Positions 34,201-44,867 are shown, numbered from the stretch's first letter. The stretch: DNA of 64,000 nucleotides from Limnanthes douglasii subsp. nivea (GCA_036936605.1 JAUPFV010000004.1:288404009-288468008); one strand, 5' to 3'. The notes: generated by a model from the letters alone, not told the origin. Numbers and translations: made by a program.

Positions 34201-34459
34201 TCCGGACAGATAGGTGATGGGATATCACCTCTGATGGAACTCCAGTAACATCAGCATTGCACCAAGCAAAAACGTGCTGATGGTCTTTCAAAAATTTCAA
34301 CATCTCTTGTTTCAATATTGGTGGCATCTTGGACCCTATCTTGACAATTTTGCCTTCTTCCAAACAGTGTGTTTCAACCTCTTCAATTGGGATCAACACT
34401 CCGGGGGTCTCCCTGGGGTCATCAATCTCACCCTCACCCCCAGAAAGGCCCTCAAACTG
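31223..34459 (-). CDS. pol: element C pol: RT, RNase H, archaeal-type RNase H, integrase
   Basis: The frame is open from the codon after the UAG. Numbered from the first Met (34399) it has 1058 residues. RT at about 100-280 has the catalytic YIDD at 224-227. The first RNase H (about 360-490) lacks the usual first Asp (VYLAVSSC where retroviral-type enzymes have an Asp). The archaeal-type RNase H (about 504-630) keeps D510, E548, D572 and D622. In the integrase, zinc-binding H728, H735, C766 and C769 are followed by D798, D858 and E894 (D,D-35-E). Near residues 1020-1031 about 17 codons are missing compared with D and E, removing the WEGPY core of the C-terminal GPY/F module. It would act in reverse transcription in the particle and in integration in the nucleus. 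The deletion probably harms integration. Confidence 0.95.
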   Translation of the reverse strand, partial: QFEGLSGGEGEIDDPRETPGVLIPIEEVETHCLEEGKIVKIGSKMPPILKQEMLKFLKDHQHVFAWCNADVTGVPSEVISHHLSVRRDVAPVVQKRRAFSKEKADVIVQEVERLTEMGHIKESQYPLWTANPVLVKKKNGKWRMCIDFTDLNRACPKDLYPVPWIDQLVDSTSGKKLLSFMDAFSGYNQIQVDPKDQEHTTFVTDRGLHCYKVMPFGLKNVGATYQRLVNKAFVDQLGRNMEVYIDDMMVKSMDEQLHLSDLQETFANLAKVNLKLNPEKCVFGVRSGKFLGYIISEHGIQPDPDQLNALFQMEPPRNIKEVQQLTGRLAALNRFISRSSDRCAPFFQTLKGAKGFEWTPQCGEAFNEIKKHLSSPKTLFKPVDGETLIVYLAVSSCVISAVLVREVDGCPYPVYYISKSLIDAERRYLKLEKLTLALVIAARKMRPYFQAHPIVVWTSFPLKNVLQKADISSRMTKWSVELGDFDIDFAPRTAVKAQAVADFLVEFHSDRDSEQPTDSKDKKVWIVRTDGGSSTMGCGAGICLTSPYGDSMYQAICFAFRASNNESEYEAAIAGLKLTHICGAKRVKLLSDSQLLVHHALGQSEAKKEQLVKYLLLLKNEALKFKAVVYEHIPRAENELADSLATIAYTESYPWIHVLESPSIQPSEGGKEEVFEVQVSRPQDWRSPLIQYLSDGIMPSDKSQARTLKHKARGFILLREVLYKKSYSKSLLCCLGDHESQMVLSELHDGEGSAHCGFRALTRRVLLSGYYWPSIMKDAKELVRRCDPCQRYSNEIHVPAIHLESISEPIPFARWGLDLVGPLPVASRGRKTIIVAIDYFSKWIEAAPLAGTTSKAVIKFILSNICCRFGVPQKITTDNGPQFDNREMESLCASRGIQHCFSSPFHPQANGKVEVANRTILSGLRKNLEGTAGKWPSYLQEVLWAYRTTPGAATQESPFALVYGMDAVVPIEKTLPSFRIHNLSGHANEMAIRNQLDLIEERRVKAHLRVAHYHGLMRSRFASKVKRRDFQPGDKVLRKVFLYTVVERIKPGTYWLEDKDGRVLTHPWNIEHLRMYLE

Positions 34460-34462
34460 CTA
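34460..34462 (-). other. in-frame UAG between protease and RT (C)
   Basis: The minus-strand codons are AAU GAU CAA UAG CAG UUU GAG. It is in frame on both sides and sits at the same codon as in A and D. It is the only break between the protease frame restarting at 34672 and the pol frame. Confidence 0.6.
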
Positions 34463-36802
34463 TTGATCATTTATTCGGACTGCCCCCAGCGTTCGTGGAG
34501 CCAAGGCAGTGACATAGCATTCTCTTGCAACCTTTTGGCTGCTCCGGACAACCCCAACCTGTCCCTGAATAGCATACTTTAAATACTGATGGACTGTTGA
34601 AGCCACTGCATGCATCCTAGAGAGCCAAGATCTCCCTAGAATAGCATTATAGCAAGTGGGACAATCCACCACGATGAAGAGTATTCAAACCATTTTCTTG
34701 AAAGGGCCCCTGCCCAATAACACTTCTTCTTCAAACTCCCCGATCACATCGGCTGAGCTGCCTGTGAAGCCCACGATTGACCTGTCCGACTTTTGAATCA
34801 CAGCTGGATTTTTCATTTTCTTGTAAGTGGTTAGGAAAATGATATTGGCAGAGCTTCCAGTATCTACCAGAATTCGCCTTATCTCATTGCCCCTTACAGA
34901 TGCTCCTATGACAACAACATCCTCATGAGGGCCAGCAATATCTCTCAAATCATCCCCATCGAAGACTATGAATGGGAATGAGTTCGGTGATTGATAAGAT
35001 ATCATGCTTCCTTCTAGCTGGGAGGCTAAATTATGAACATGCCTCTTTCTTGAAGAAGCAGTAGGAGCTGTCATAGTGTCCCCTCCGAAAATCGTCAGTG
35101 ACTCAAAGAATTTAATGAGCCCGGAGACCGTCTTAGAACACTCCTCTATAGCACCCACCCTATTTCGTGTTGGATCAGGATCCAAGTATTCAAATTCCAC
35201 ATCAAACCTTTCAACTATTACCATGGCCCCCTCCGGGGCAGCATTACTTGGACCAACCCGGTGAGTGTTGTCAGGCCTGTTGCCTCCTCTTCTTTTAACG
35301 TATGCACCCAACTTTCCCCTTTCAATCAAGTTTTGAACCTCTTGTTTCAACGCTATGCAATCATCAGTGGTATGGCCAATATCATTGTGGTATTGGAAAA
35401 AGGAGTTGTTACGATGCTCTTTGGGAGACTGCAAGGTTGCTGGTCTCCGGTAGTGCATCTCATCTTTTGTTTTATCGAAAATGGTGGCCACGCTTTCTTT
35501 GAGCTCTGCGAACCACTCCGGTTGGACCCATGGTCCTCTTTTGTTTCTGGATTGTTGACTTTGAGCAGGAGCAGCTGGCTGAGACTGAGCTTTTGCCCTA
35601 TCATGCCCCTGTCCGGTTTCTCTGGCTTTGTTCCCGGACTGGTTTTGATTTGGAGTTGGTGCCACCGGGGTGGATCTCACCTGTCTGTGCACCCTGGTAT
35701 CTTTGTTTCATCAACGTTTATTTGCTTGCCAACCTGATTTAGCAATCCCCCCCAAGTCATGGCCTTCTTTCTAGTTACCGAATCAGCCAGATTGCCTGGG
35801 TTCAAACCTTGCCTTAGGGATGCTATTGCCACCTGCTCGAAGCAATCAGCCAACCCATTCTTTGTGTTTACGAAACGACTTATGTACTCCTTCAAGGACT
35901 CATTTGGCTCCTGGGCACAATGGATTATTGTGTCTCCATTGCCCTTCAACTCCTTACTCCCTACAAACTGCCTTCGAAAGGCCACCCAAAACGTATCAAA
36001 ATCTTTAATACAACCTTGAGGCAGGCTGTTGTACCATTTCAAAGCACTCCCCGTAAAAGATTGGGAGAATGCCCTACACAGTAGTTTATCATCGTCATCA
36101 AAGTTCATCATGAAGTTCTTGAATTGCTCCAGATGATTGTCCGGATCAGTACTGCCATCGTACTTCTCCATCTTAGTACTGTCAAACCTCTTGGGGAGGT
36201 TTCCGGACAAGATTTTAGAAGACAGTGGAGACTGCCTTCAATTCCTTCCACGACTGAACACAGTATCCTCATTGGGAGTTGCAAAGATACCTGGCTCATC
36301 GTGGAAAGCAAAGGGATCCATCAGCATCTTGTCCATATACCTCCGGTGGTGAAATGACCCCTTTCCAATATGCCTTTTCATTCGTCCATGGTGATCTCTT
36401 TTTCTTGAATATTTCTTAACCTGCTTTTTCTTTTTCTTGGTTCGACCCTCATCGCTGCTAGAGGACAAGGATTTTTCATTTCCCTCACTGTCCGAAGAGC
36501 TGCCTGAAGATTCTGAGCTTGAGTCAGAGCTCTCCACAGGCTTGGACCGGTGAGACTTTTTAGAACTGGCATGCGTCTTTTTGGTACTCACATGAGTTTT
36601 CGAAGCCTCAGGCTCTCTAGGGTTGTCGGTATGATGAGTAGCTGATGCTTTGGATTTTTCTTTCACGCCCATCTTGGCCTTTCTCAGCCTTCAGAGCTTC
36701 TATTTCAGCCCTCAGCCTGTCACGCTCTTCGATAGTGTACTCTTCATTCTCTCCCACCACTTCGAGCAAAGCTGGTGGCACTTCTGGATTGTCCGGATTC
36801 AT
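34463..36802 (-). pseudogene. gag-pro: element C gag-protease, broken
   Basis: It starts at the ATG 36802 (MNPDNPEVPP). Gag contains a Ser/Asp/Glu tract, a KKKKKQVKKYSRKRDHHGR basic tract, the capsid-type region (PDNHLEQFKNFMMNFDDDDK; FTGSALKWYNSLPQGCIKDF) and a zinc-knuckle relative QYHNDIGHTTDDC whose first Cys is Phe here. The protease active site is ILVDTGSSANIIF. Breaks: a frameshift near 36670, TGA for Trp at 36238-36240, a one-base loss near 35695, and TGA for Arg near 34686. The breaks are few and look recent compared with those in A, D and E. Confidence 0.92.
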
Positions 36803-36854
36803 ACAGACAGAATTTCTTGGCAGGTTTTGAATACTTCATTCAGGTACCTCTCTC

Positions 36855-36872
36855 CTCCCACTGTGGTCGCCA
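36855..36872 (-). other. element C primer-binding site (tRNA-Arg)
   Basis: On the minus strand TGGCGACCACAGTGGGAG lies three bases inside the 5' LTR. It fits the 3' end of a plant tRNA-Arg over its whole length (tRNA sequence from memory). Arg priming is known for Ogre/Tat-type elements. Confidence 0.88.
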
Positions 36873-36875
36873 ATT

Positions 36876-37356
36876 TGGTGGTGATAATAATTGCCTGAGG
36901 GTAGGCTAGTAATTTTAAGTGGAGTTTCAAGGTGGTGTATGGGTGTTTAACGGTGGTGTAAGGGTGTTTAACGGTGGTGTAAGGGTGTTTAACGGTGGAT
37001 AGATAATTAAGCAGCTTGGTAGCAGTTAATTTTCATTACCCATAGTTAATGCTGGTGGTTGGGTATTTATAGTGTGATGTTTGGGCCCTTATGGGCTTTC
37101 GGGTCATGTTTAATGGACCCGGGTCATGTTTAAAGACCCATGAGTTCTAAGCAGGAGGGCAGGTAGCTTAGTCAAGAAGTGTTTAGGTTTTTTAGTACTT
37201 TAGTCATAGTTCGAACAACCTTAAGTTTACAGTGTTCAAAGTGATCTGTCCGGTCCGAATGATCTGTCCGATTTATGTCCTTGTAGCCTGTCTGGTATTC
37301 GGAGAGACTTAGGCTGATTCGCCCTTCCGGGGAGCATGCTGAATTCGGACTCATCA
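36876..37356 (-). repeat. element C 5' LTR
   Basis: This 481-bp LTR is nearly identical to the 3' LTR, with three instead of four 21-bp units (about 36931-36998). It is followed by the target duplication ATGTT. Confidence 0.96.
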
Positions 37357-37649
37357 ATGTTCACTTCGATTAAGTGCATGGTATTTTATGCTTTATTACT
37401 AGGTTTGGCTTATAACCATGATCATAATTAATTTCTTTACAACCTTCTTAGCGTAAACTCTTACACTTTATAGTATTGTTTATCTTATAGCCATATTCGT
37501 TTTGATTGGGTGAGTATCTTTTTACATTTTTTCAACTGGGCTTGGATTATATCCATATTTGTTTATTAGTTATAATTTAGTTAAAATTTATTAACTTATG
37601 TAGGTTATTCTAATTATTATTTATTTATCCGTAGATTTGGAGAAACCTC

Positions 37650-37890
37650 ATAATAACCATCGTTTTAGAGTACATCAACACTATCATTATAAAAAAACAT
37701 TAGTAACTACTTTGGAGAATGAACATTGTTACTTTTAAATTTTTTTTAGTAATCTTCGCTTTAGAAAGTATCATTATTGTCACCATAAATAATCATTAGT
37801 AAGCATCACTTTAGAAATTAGCATCTTTATCGTCATAAAGAGTTTTTAGTGACCATCAGTTTGAAACAACATTACCATCATTATCGAACG
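37650..37890. repeat. degenerate 50-bp tandem repeat
   Basis: Four to five diverged units of about 50 bp share the pattern AGTAA(C/G)CATC(A/G)CTTTAGAAA, followed by TATCAT…CATAAA and a terminal TTAG. There is no coding potential. Confidence 0.6.
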
Positions 37891-38029
37891 TTATTTCTTA
37901 CTTAAATTTTTGAAAAAAATGACAATGCTTAAAGATTGTTTTACAAGACATTTCATTCATAATGGCCCTTATGGTGTCATTATAAAAAAAAACACGTGAT
38001 AGGAGGTAGGAAATAAAGTACACTAACGA

Positions 38030-38560
38030 AATATTACATTTCAGTTTTGTACAATTACAAATTATGGATATTCCAATGATATTTTAATGGATTTCTATCC
38101 ATATCCGTGAGTCTATAAGAAACTTTATGTCATTTGGAGACTACCTTAAAACGTCCATCCCAATTAGACGCCAACTTTCTAACATTTTAATCTCTCCTCC
38201 ATTGGAATACCTTTCTTAGCACCAAATATCATTTTTGAAAATATTAAACCCTTAACTTTATGTTGTAACACCTCAACATCAAACTCTTATAATGTTATGT
38301 TATAACCTCAAACTGATCTCATCGTACCTCTATCAAATAAGCACTTATCTGTTTTTTCCTCAACTGGGACTTGAATCAACATTACCATTATCTCGTTCAC
38401 TTTTATGTTTTGGAGTCAACCTCTCCTTTAAAAGACGATTGGAGTGTGCTTCGATGTTACTACTTATTTTATACTGAAATGTATCTGAATATAGTATAGG
38501 AACGACATCATCCATCTTGTCATTTCTATTGCCAATGTAATTCGAAGACTCTTTCACCCC
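38030..38560 (-). pseudogene. old Tat integrase C-terminal fragment
   Basis: On the minus strand RKLASNWDGRFKVVSK, after a stop HKVSYRLTDMDRNPLK, and then YHWNIHNL line up with the integrase tail of the other elements (LAPNWEGPYVV; LNHPWNIEHLRMYLE). Further upstream DDVVPILYSDTFQYKI resembles the segment after the catalytic core (VVPIEKTLPSFRI). Both are interrupted and strongly diverged. No LTR is recognisable nearby. Confidence 0.45.
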
Positions 38561-38719
38561 CTGAAAACCACCATTAGTAATAAAAATACCCTTATTGGGC
38601 GGAAGAGGAAAGTTAGAAGAAATATCAAAGTCAATCTTAAAGAGATCACTCTCAGTAGTAACATATTGAGTTATATAATATTTAGAAAGAAGGTTACTAA
38701 TGAAACAACACAAAGTAAC

Positions 38720-39890
38720 TTTAAAGTTTTAGTAAAGGCTCAAGTTAAAGCTTCGTCAATCTTGGAAGTAGATCATTGTTGACCTTGAGGAAGATCACAA
38801 ACTGAAGTACATTTGGCTATTGAAGCCTTATGAGTATAAGAAATACTCATAGTTCCCTTGGAAGGAGACTATCCCACATGTTAACCTTCTTTTTCTCTAA
38901 GCCAATTTATGTGGGGAAGTAGAAGACAACCTCAACATCGTCGATGAACTATCAATTTTAGTGATAGATAGTCATTGGACTTTCAAAAGTCCGTTCGCAG
39001 TCCCTAGAAAATTCAGTTTGGATAAAGTTAGTCTTCAATATCTTTTAAGTAATATTAAGTTGTCATCTGACACCATACTCAATAGAAACTTATATCACCA
39101 ATAGTCCATCGACTTTAATCTTAACTACATTTGAACTTCAATCTAAATTCGAAAGGCTATTCGTGACACAAATTTATGTTAAGTATGGTACCACGTGACA
39201 GTTTTATGTTAATCAACAATGAACTAACTTTATTAAAACAGATAGTCTAAGAACTATGTCGAAACTTTTGAAACCGCTAGTCTAGGAACGAACTACTGTC
39301 TCAACCCGGTCAATCCTGTATTATCCCTTTAATCAAGTTTCAAATTAATCTCTACCTAACAACTTAATAGTCTATTCGTAAATTCGTTCGATAAACGAGA
39401 GTCTTAGAATGATATTAGCTACCAACCCGACCGACTTCTTTCCAAAAATACTGATAACACTATCTTCGAGGATAAACCACAAGTTGTTCGTTGAAGACCA
39501 CGCCCTCTTGGTCTCAACTCTTAATTAAGTACTAATCTCCATAGTTTACTATGCCAAACCACGAGATAAGTTCTTTAAAAATATCTACTTTACTTCAATA
39601 CTATATACATAATTTTTTAAGCATTAATGATTTCACAGTTCATGCTGCTCCAAGCACTCCAATTTATGCACTTTCACGCATATTTTATGTTCTGCAAAAA
39701 CATAGAAAACTAAGGTTATTAATTAATAAATAGGTACTTGTTGGAACCCTATGGCTGGGGATCTTAATGGTTTTAAGAATAGGAAATCCGGTCGAAACTT
39801 AACTAATAAAAGTTAGATGATTAACTATCCTAAAAGTTAATGACGTGGTTTTCGGTTTTATTTTAAAAATTAGGATCAATAAAAAATCAA
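38720..39890. other. no gene seen
   Basis: This stretch has stops in all frames and no LTR ends, repeat arrays or recognisable domains. Confidence 0.5.
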
Positions 39891-40283
39891 ACGAATAAAA
39901 TTATTTCTAAAACGAACCGATAAAATCAACAAATATTTAGAATTTGGAACTAAATCAACAAAATTGGTAATAACCGATATGAAACCGAACCGATAAAACA
40001 TAAAATTATAAGAATATATGGTTTTTTAAAAAAGATTATTTTTTATATATTACATTGTCAAAATTATTTGGTAGGGATCTATACAAAGAAGTTAAATTTT
40101 GACTTCTAAATCTTAATTTTTATGTTGTTAATCAAGTAAAAATTCAAATTATACATTGATTTTTAAATAGATCGGAGTCGAACTGAAACCGGATTGAACC
40201 AAAATGAAACAGAAAGAGATTTATTAGAATCGGATCGAACCGAAATCGGAACCGACCCGATTAAACTGAACCAAAACCAAAAA
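39890..40283. repeat. AACCGA-rich low-complexity sequence
   Basis: There are many irregular copies of GAACCGA, AAACCGA and AACCGG strings mixed with poly(A) stretches. They resume after the SINE at about 40495-40600, so the SINE appears to have landed inside this tract. Confidence 0.6.
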
Positions 40284-40497
40284 CTGAGCGCTCAAAGGAA
40301 TAGCTGAGTTGGTTGAGTCAGGCATGTTTGTGACCAAAGATCATGAATTCGAATCCCTCTACAAACGCATTCTCGGCTGAGCCTTTCACCTTTGTATGGT
40401 TTAGCCGTTGGTTTGTAGGCTATTTCGTCAAACTGACGATTTATCCTCTACACACTCATTGTACTTTAAATAACGACCGCCGGTTTACTCCAAAAAA
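40284..40497 (+). mobile_element. tRNA-derived SINE
   Basis: The 5' part contains an RNA polymerase III box A (TAGCTGAGTTGG, 40301-40312) and a box B-like GAATTCGAATCC (40345-40356) about 32 bp further on, the usual tRNA spacing. A tRNA-unrelated body (GCCTTTCACCTTTGTATGG onwards) follows and ends in a short A-run (40490-40497). It is not a tRNA gene because no acceptor-stem pairing is evident. Possible target repeats are hard to score, since the surroundings are AACCAAAA-rich. Confidence 0.7.
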
Positions 40498-40652
40498 AAC
40501 TAAAACCGAAAATTTAATAATACGAATAACTAAAACCGTAAAAACGATTCAATCATACATGAACCAATAAACTTAACTATCCTTACCGTTATAAACCGGA
40601 CAGGACCACTAACAGCCTGCCTTTTTGACTTATGTTGGGGACCTCACCTCTC

Positions 40653-40660
40653 TATAAATA
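40653..40660 (+). promoter_or_regulatory. TATA box of the peptide gene
   Basis: TATAAATA lies in CTCTCTATAAATAAAGC, 62 nt upstream of the ATG at 40715. Transcription would start near 40685, giving a short leader of about 30 nt. Confidence 0.7.
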
Positions 40661-40714
40661 AAGCACCACTCCTTTACAAGTTTGGTCTCTTTCTACTGTT
40701 AAAACCACCAAAAT

Positions 40715-41040
40715 ATGTTGACCAAAAAGATGGTGTTCTTAAATTTTACAAGATTAGTTCTATGGCTGTTCTTGGTAATACATGCCCTAGCTCAATCTTC
40801 CATCCCTCAACACAAAGGTATATACAAATACAACACTTTTTTGTTTTGCTATATTAAAAGTTACAAATTTGTGAACAATCTAATTGTAAATTTGACAAGA
40901 ATTTGCATATCTTAATAGGAGATGTTTCAAGGGCCAAAGCAGAACAGATTGTGAGCTTGATTCGTGCAGATTATGTGAATCGTCCGAGGCCCAAACGCAA
41001 GCCTCCTGTCAACAATCGAGCTCCTGATAGATTAGCTTAA
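40715..41040 (+). CDS. secreted DY-motif peptide precursor, RGF/GOLVEN/CLEL-like
   Basis: There are two exons, 40715-40817 and 40919-41040, with a 101-nt AT-rich GT-AG intron (phase 1), giving 74 residues. Residues 1-26 are a signal peptide: Lys near the start, a hydrophobic core (LVLWLFLVIHALA), then AQSS. The mature-peptide-like C-terminal part is DYVNRPRPKRKPPVNN (residues 52-67) followed by a seven-residue tail RAPDRLA. Asp-Tyr is the substrate signal of plant tyrosylprotein sulfotransferase. The basic/Pro-rich middle and PP-x-N-N end fit sulfated RGF/GOLVEN/CLEL root growth factors. The gap between DY and PP is nine residues, where the classic members I know have six, so a related DY family (such as CIF-like) is possible. 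It would be cleaved, sulfated and secreted to act on LRR receptor kinases. The frame, signal peptide, intron and TATA box are all intact. Confidence 0.6.
40818..40918 (+). other. intron of the peptide gene
   Basis: A 101-nt intron from GTATATAC to CTTAATAG, AT-rich as plant introns are. Splicing joins G|GA and removes the stop that would follow in a straight read. Confidence 0.65.
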
Positions 41041-42168
41041 CTAATATTTTTTCTTGCTTCATAAATAGATAGGTGTTGTTTTACGAATATTTTTATTCTA
41101 ATGATTTGGCTCCTTTAGTTGAGTCTCCTATGGTATTGTTTATTTTTATCTTTAGAAAATTTTAAAGTAAATTGGGTATACAAAGGTGTTATAAATTCTG
41201 CTTTTATTATTAACATCAAAGATCAAAGATATGGATGGTAACATTTTAAACCCCAAGGAGTTGGGCAACACAGATGTTTCTCCAATATATACCACCTCTT
41301 TCCTAAATTACATGTCATTCTAAGATTATATACAAAGAGGTTTTTAAGTCAAAAATAAAATTTCATTCAATAAACAGTTTAAAAAAAATTCAGTCCAAAT
41401 GCAAATACATCATAGGAATCTGATTTCAGAATCTAAATTTGGGAATTTTTCACAGCCCACCACCGCCAAAATTTGAAGACAAAAGAAAGAGATTATTAGA
41501 ACTCAGAACTTGATTCTCCTGCAATTAGAATAACGTGTCTTTGCTAGCTAAAAATGGGGCAAAAGAACCGCGAGAAAACTTATTGTTCCACCGAAAAGCT
41601 ATGAGATTGATCTAGTAAAATAGTTCGAGAGGTTTAAAGATGAAGAATAGCCCGAGTGGATAGATTTTCGGAAGACCAAAAAGAAGAAAGTTTGGCAAGA
41701 CAAGGAATCAAGATGAGAGATTTCAACTGCGACACCATCCTAAAAAAGACCAATGAGATGCTCCTTCAAAGGTATAGGGGACAAACTATTAAATTAAATT
41801 GAAAGGTAATTGATTTGGCCGATATCTAGTTAATGGCTAAGAACCTACAACTTAAAGCTTAAGAAAAACCAAGGGATTGGCATAAGCTTGTTAGATTACC
41901 TGCAACTATCATTAAATATATCGTAATATCGATAATATTCAGCGACTATAAGATTATGTTTTGTTTCTAATGTACCCTAAACCGATACTTTCAAGGAAAG
42001 TAATAGCTTTAAGTTGATTAGGAACATTTAGATGATTTATTTCCTGCTTTATTTACATCTTAGTGTCCATTTTGCTAGCCAGTCTGTAACATTGTTGTGG
42101 GCACGACAAATATAAGATATTATCATATGAGAATATATTAAGTTTTTGCAACATTTGAGAATGTAATA
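41041..42168. other. no gene seen
   Basis: The 3' flank of the peptide gene has AT-rich sequence that may include its polyadenylation region (for example AATAAA-like strings near 41200 and 41350). I see no domain, LTR or repeat before the LTR that begins at 42169. Confidence 0.5.
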
Positions 42169-42480
42169 TGATGAGGCCGAATTTCTTTGACACCGACCAT
42201 TGTATGTATCTGAGGGGCAGTTCAGACATATCCAGTACCATGCCCCACCGAACAGTATAACTTAGTGGAATATGACTCAACTAGTTGCTAGTCATTTCAT
42301 CTCTTGGGCTAATGGTTTTTAAACTTAAACCAAGCCCATGATCCGCTCTAAAAGGGCCATGGACTATTAAATGAGTATAAATTCCCCAACTACTTTCATT
42401 AATGAGGGTGATCAACATTTACTGCTAGCATACACCTTATTTATCTCTCTACATTTTACACTAAACATTAAATCCACAAC
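42169..42480 (+). repeat. element B 5' LTR, 3'-truncated
   Basis: About 312 bp of LTR are left. The TATA box is degraded to GTATAAATTCCCC near 42375. The conserved CATTAATGAGGGTGATCAACATTTA block is present. The end that should precede the PBS is deleted. Confidence 0.8.
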
Positions 42481-42489
42481 TACAACATC

Positions 42490-44867
42490 GACACCACAAA
42501 CAACTAATCAGTCCGGTTACAAATCGAAAGAAACTGGACAGGGGTCTCACCGGCCCATACAGAATCAGTCCAATCAGAACCAAAACCAGCAAGTGAGAAA
42601 TAAAAGAGGACATTGGGTTCCACCAGAATGGTTCGCTGGGTTGGGAGAAAGTGTGGCAAGATATATGACAAAACTAAGAGTGAAGTGCACTTTAGAAAGC
42701 CAACTGCATTACAGTCTTCCTGAGAAAACCGAAGTACCTGTTTTTGTAAATATGATAATGACATTGGGCATGATACCCATGACTCTATAGCTTTGAAGCA
42801 AGAGGTGCAGACACTCATTGAAAGGGGTAAATTGGGGGCATATGTTAAAAAACAAGGGGGAGCAGGCCGGATAATACCCTATCAAACACTAATACTCCCC
42901 GAACTACGCGTTTGTTTCTTCCTCGAACGTCTAGACAGGAGGACAATATGGTGATTATTGAAAAATTTGATGTGGATTATGAGTACTTGGATCATGATCC
43001 AACTAAAAATCGGGTAGGGGTGATAACGGACAAGAACGCTACAGTTTCCAGTCTGGTTAAATACTTTGAGTCTTTAATAATTTTTTGACGAGACACTATG
43101 ACTGCACCTTCCATTTCTTTAAGGAAGAGGAACGTCGACAGTCTGACTACCCAGTTGGATGGAAGGATGTCCACATATTTATACCAAACTTTAGCTCATT
43201 TCATATTTTTTGATGAGGATGACCTAAGAGACATTGCAAGACCTCATAAAGATACCATGGAAATGATATACGTCGAATCCTGATTGACATAGGATGTTCG
43301 ATGAATATATAGTTTTTAAGTTCCTATAAATATAGGAGAAACCCCTCGGTTATTCAACGTTCGAACAAAACTATTTTGGGTTTCACAGGAAGTTCGACAG
43401 CTGTGATTGGAGAATTCGAAGAAGAAGTATTGTTGGGCAAAAGGCCTTTTAAGAAAATGATTAGGGTATTATTTGTTGTGGTGGATTTCCCAACATCTTA
43501 TAATGCGATATTTGGGAGATCTTGGCTCTTTATGATGCATGTTGTGGCTTCTACTTTCCATCAGTTCCTAAAATATGATGTGCAAGGACAAGTGGGTGTT
43601 GTCCGAAGTATCGAGAAGGTAGCTAGGGAATGCTATGCAACAGCCCTTGCCTCGAAATATTTGGAGGCAGTTAAGCTTAACAAAGATTACCAGCTATTGG
43701 AGCTTTTCATCGATGAGAATAAAATCGATGATCCAAAGGAGGATCCTAGTATCATAATACCTGTAGAGGAAGTTGAAATTCATTTTTCCTAGTTGAGGAT
43801 AAAAGTGTTAAAATTGGTAACAAGTTGGCACCAAGGTTGAAATAAAGGCTACTATATTTTTTAGCAGATAATCCACATGTATTTGCATGGTGCAATGATG
43901 ATGTAACCAAAGTGCCTGCTGATGTGATTTGTCATAAGGTGTCGGTACGATCTGATGTTAGACCAGTTGTACAAAGAAGAAGGTCATTCTCTAAGGAAAA
44001 AGCAGATGTAATTGTTCAAGAAGTTGATCACTTGACCAAGATAAGCCACATCAAAGAATCTTACCAATTATGGACTACCAACCCGGTTTTGGTCAAAAAG
44101 AAGAATGACAAGTGGTGCATGTGTATTGACTTTACTGATCTTAATCGGGCATGTCCCAAAGATTCTTATCTCGTTTCTCGGATAGATTAGTTAGTGGACT
44201 CCACCTCTGGGAACAAGCTGATGTCTTTTATGGATGCATTTTCACGGTACAACCAAATACAAGTAGATCTGAAGGATCAAGATCACTCCACTTTTATTAC
44301 GGATACAGGTCTTCATTGTTATAAAGTGATGTCATTCGGATTGAAATTCTAGGGCCACTTATCAAAGGTTGGAAAATAAAGCCTTTGCTAGTCAAAGTGG
44401 CAGAAATATGGAAGTTTATATAGATGACATGATGGTAAAAACCCTTGAAGAAGATGCGCATATATCTGATCTTTAAGAGACGTTTTCTAACTTAGAGGTT
44501 GCCAATTTAAAATTAAACCTTGAGAAATGTGTTTTTGGGGTCCGGTCTGGAAAGTTCTTGGGTTATGTTATAAGCAAAAAAAGGGATTCAACCTGATCCG
44601 GATCAACTCAATTCTCTATTAGCTATGGACCCTCCTCCAAGAACTAAAGAAGTCCAAAGGTTAACCGGGCGGTTGAATGCGTTGAACAAGTTTATTTCAA
44701 TATCACGAGACAAGTGTGCTCCGTTTTTCTAGGTATTAAGGAATGCCAAAGACTTTAATTGGTCCCTACAGTGTGATCAAGCATTTCCTGAAATCAAGAA
44801 GCATTTGTCTTCACTGAAGACTCTCTTTAAACATGTTCAGGGGAGAAAATTTATATATAGTTAGTTG
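42490..44867 (+). pseudogene. gag-pol: element B gag(partial)-protease-RT, broken
   Basis: Gag begins in its C-terminal third (NQSGYKSKETGQG; RNKRGHWVPPEWFAGL). The protease region is frameshifted around its active site (43270-43330), after which FGRSWLFMMHVVASTFHQ follows at 43376-43792. At the site of the conserved UAG this copy has UAC (43688-43690; KDYQLLEL), so protease and RT are continuous there. RT is split by stops: WCMCIDFTDLNRACPKDSYL, then VYIDDMMVKT near 44410 and NLKLNLEKCVFGVRSGKFLG. Coding ends in the first RNase H at the E insertion. Confidence 0.88.

Larger units (their letters stand above)
26838..37356 (-). mobile_element. element C: youngest full-length Tat-lineage LTR retrotransposon
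   Basis: The element is 10,519 bp on the minus strand with exact target duplications ATGTT at 26833-26837 and 37357-37361. The LTRs (502 and 481 bp) differ at about six sites plus one 21-bp repeat unit, so insertion is recent compared with A and D. Gene order on the minus strand is gag-protease, UAG, pol; the extra ORF runs on the plus strand between pol and the 3' LTR. pol is open for 1058 codons, but gag has a frameshift, two nonsense codons and a second frameshift. It is probably not autonomous now, though it may have moved with help from another copy. Confidence 0.97.

Noticed and set aside
35261..35737. plus-strand 158-codon frame opposite element C gag
   Set aside because: It is a shadow frame over gag-protease. 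The equivalent frames in D and E are not kept open.
40301..40356. tRNA gene
   Set aside because: Boxes A and B are present, but I see no acceptor-stem pairing or full cloverleaf, and a tRNA-unrelated body with an A-tail follows. A SINE explains it better.
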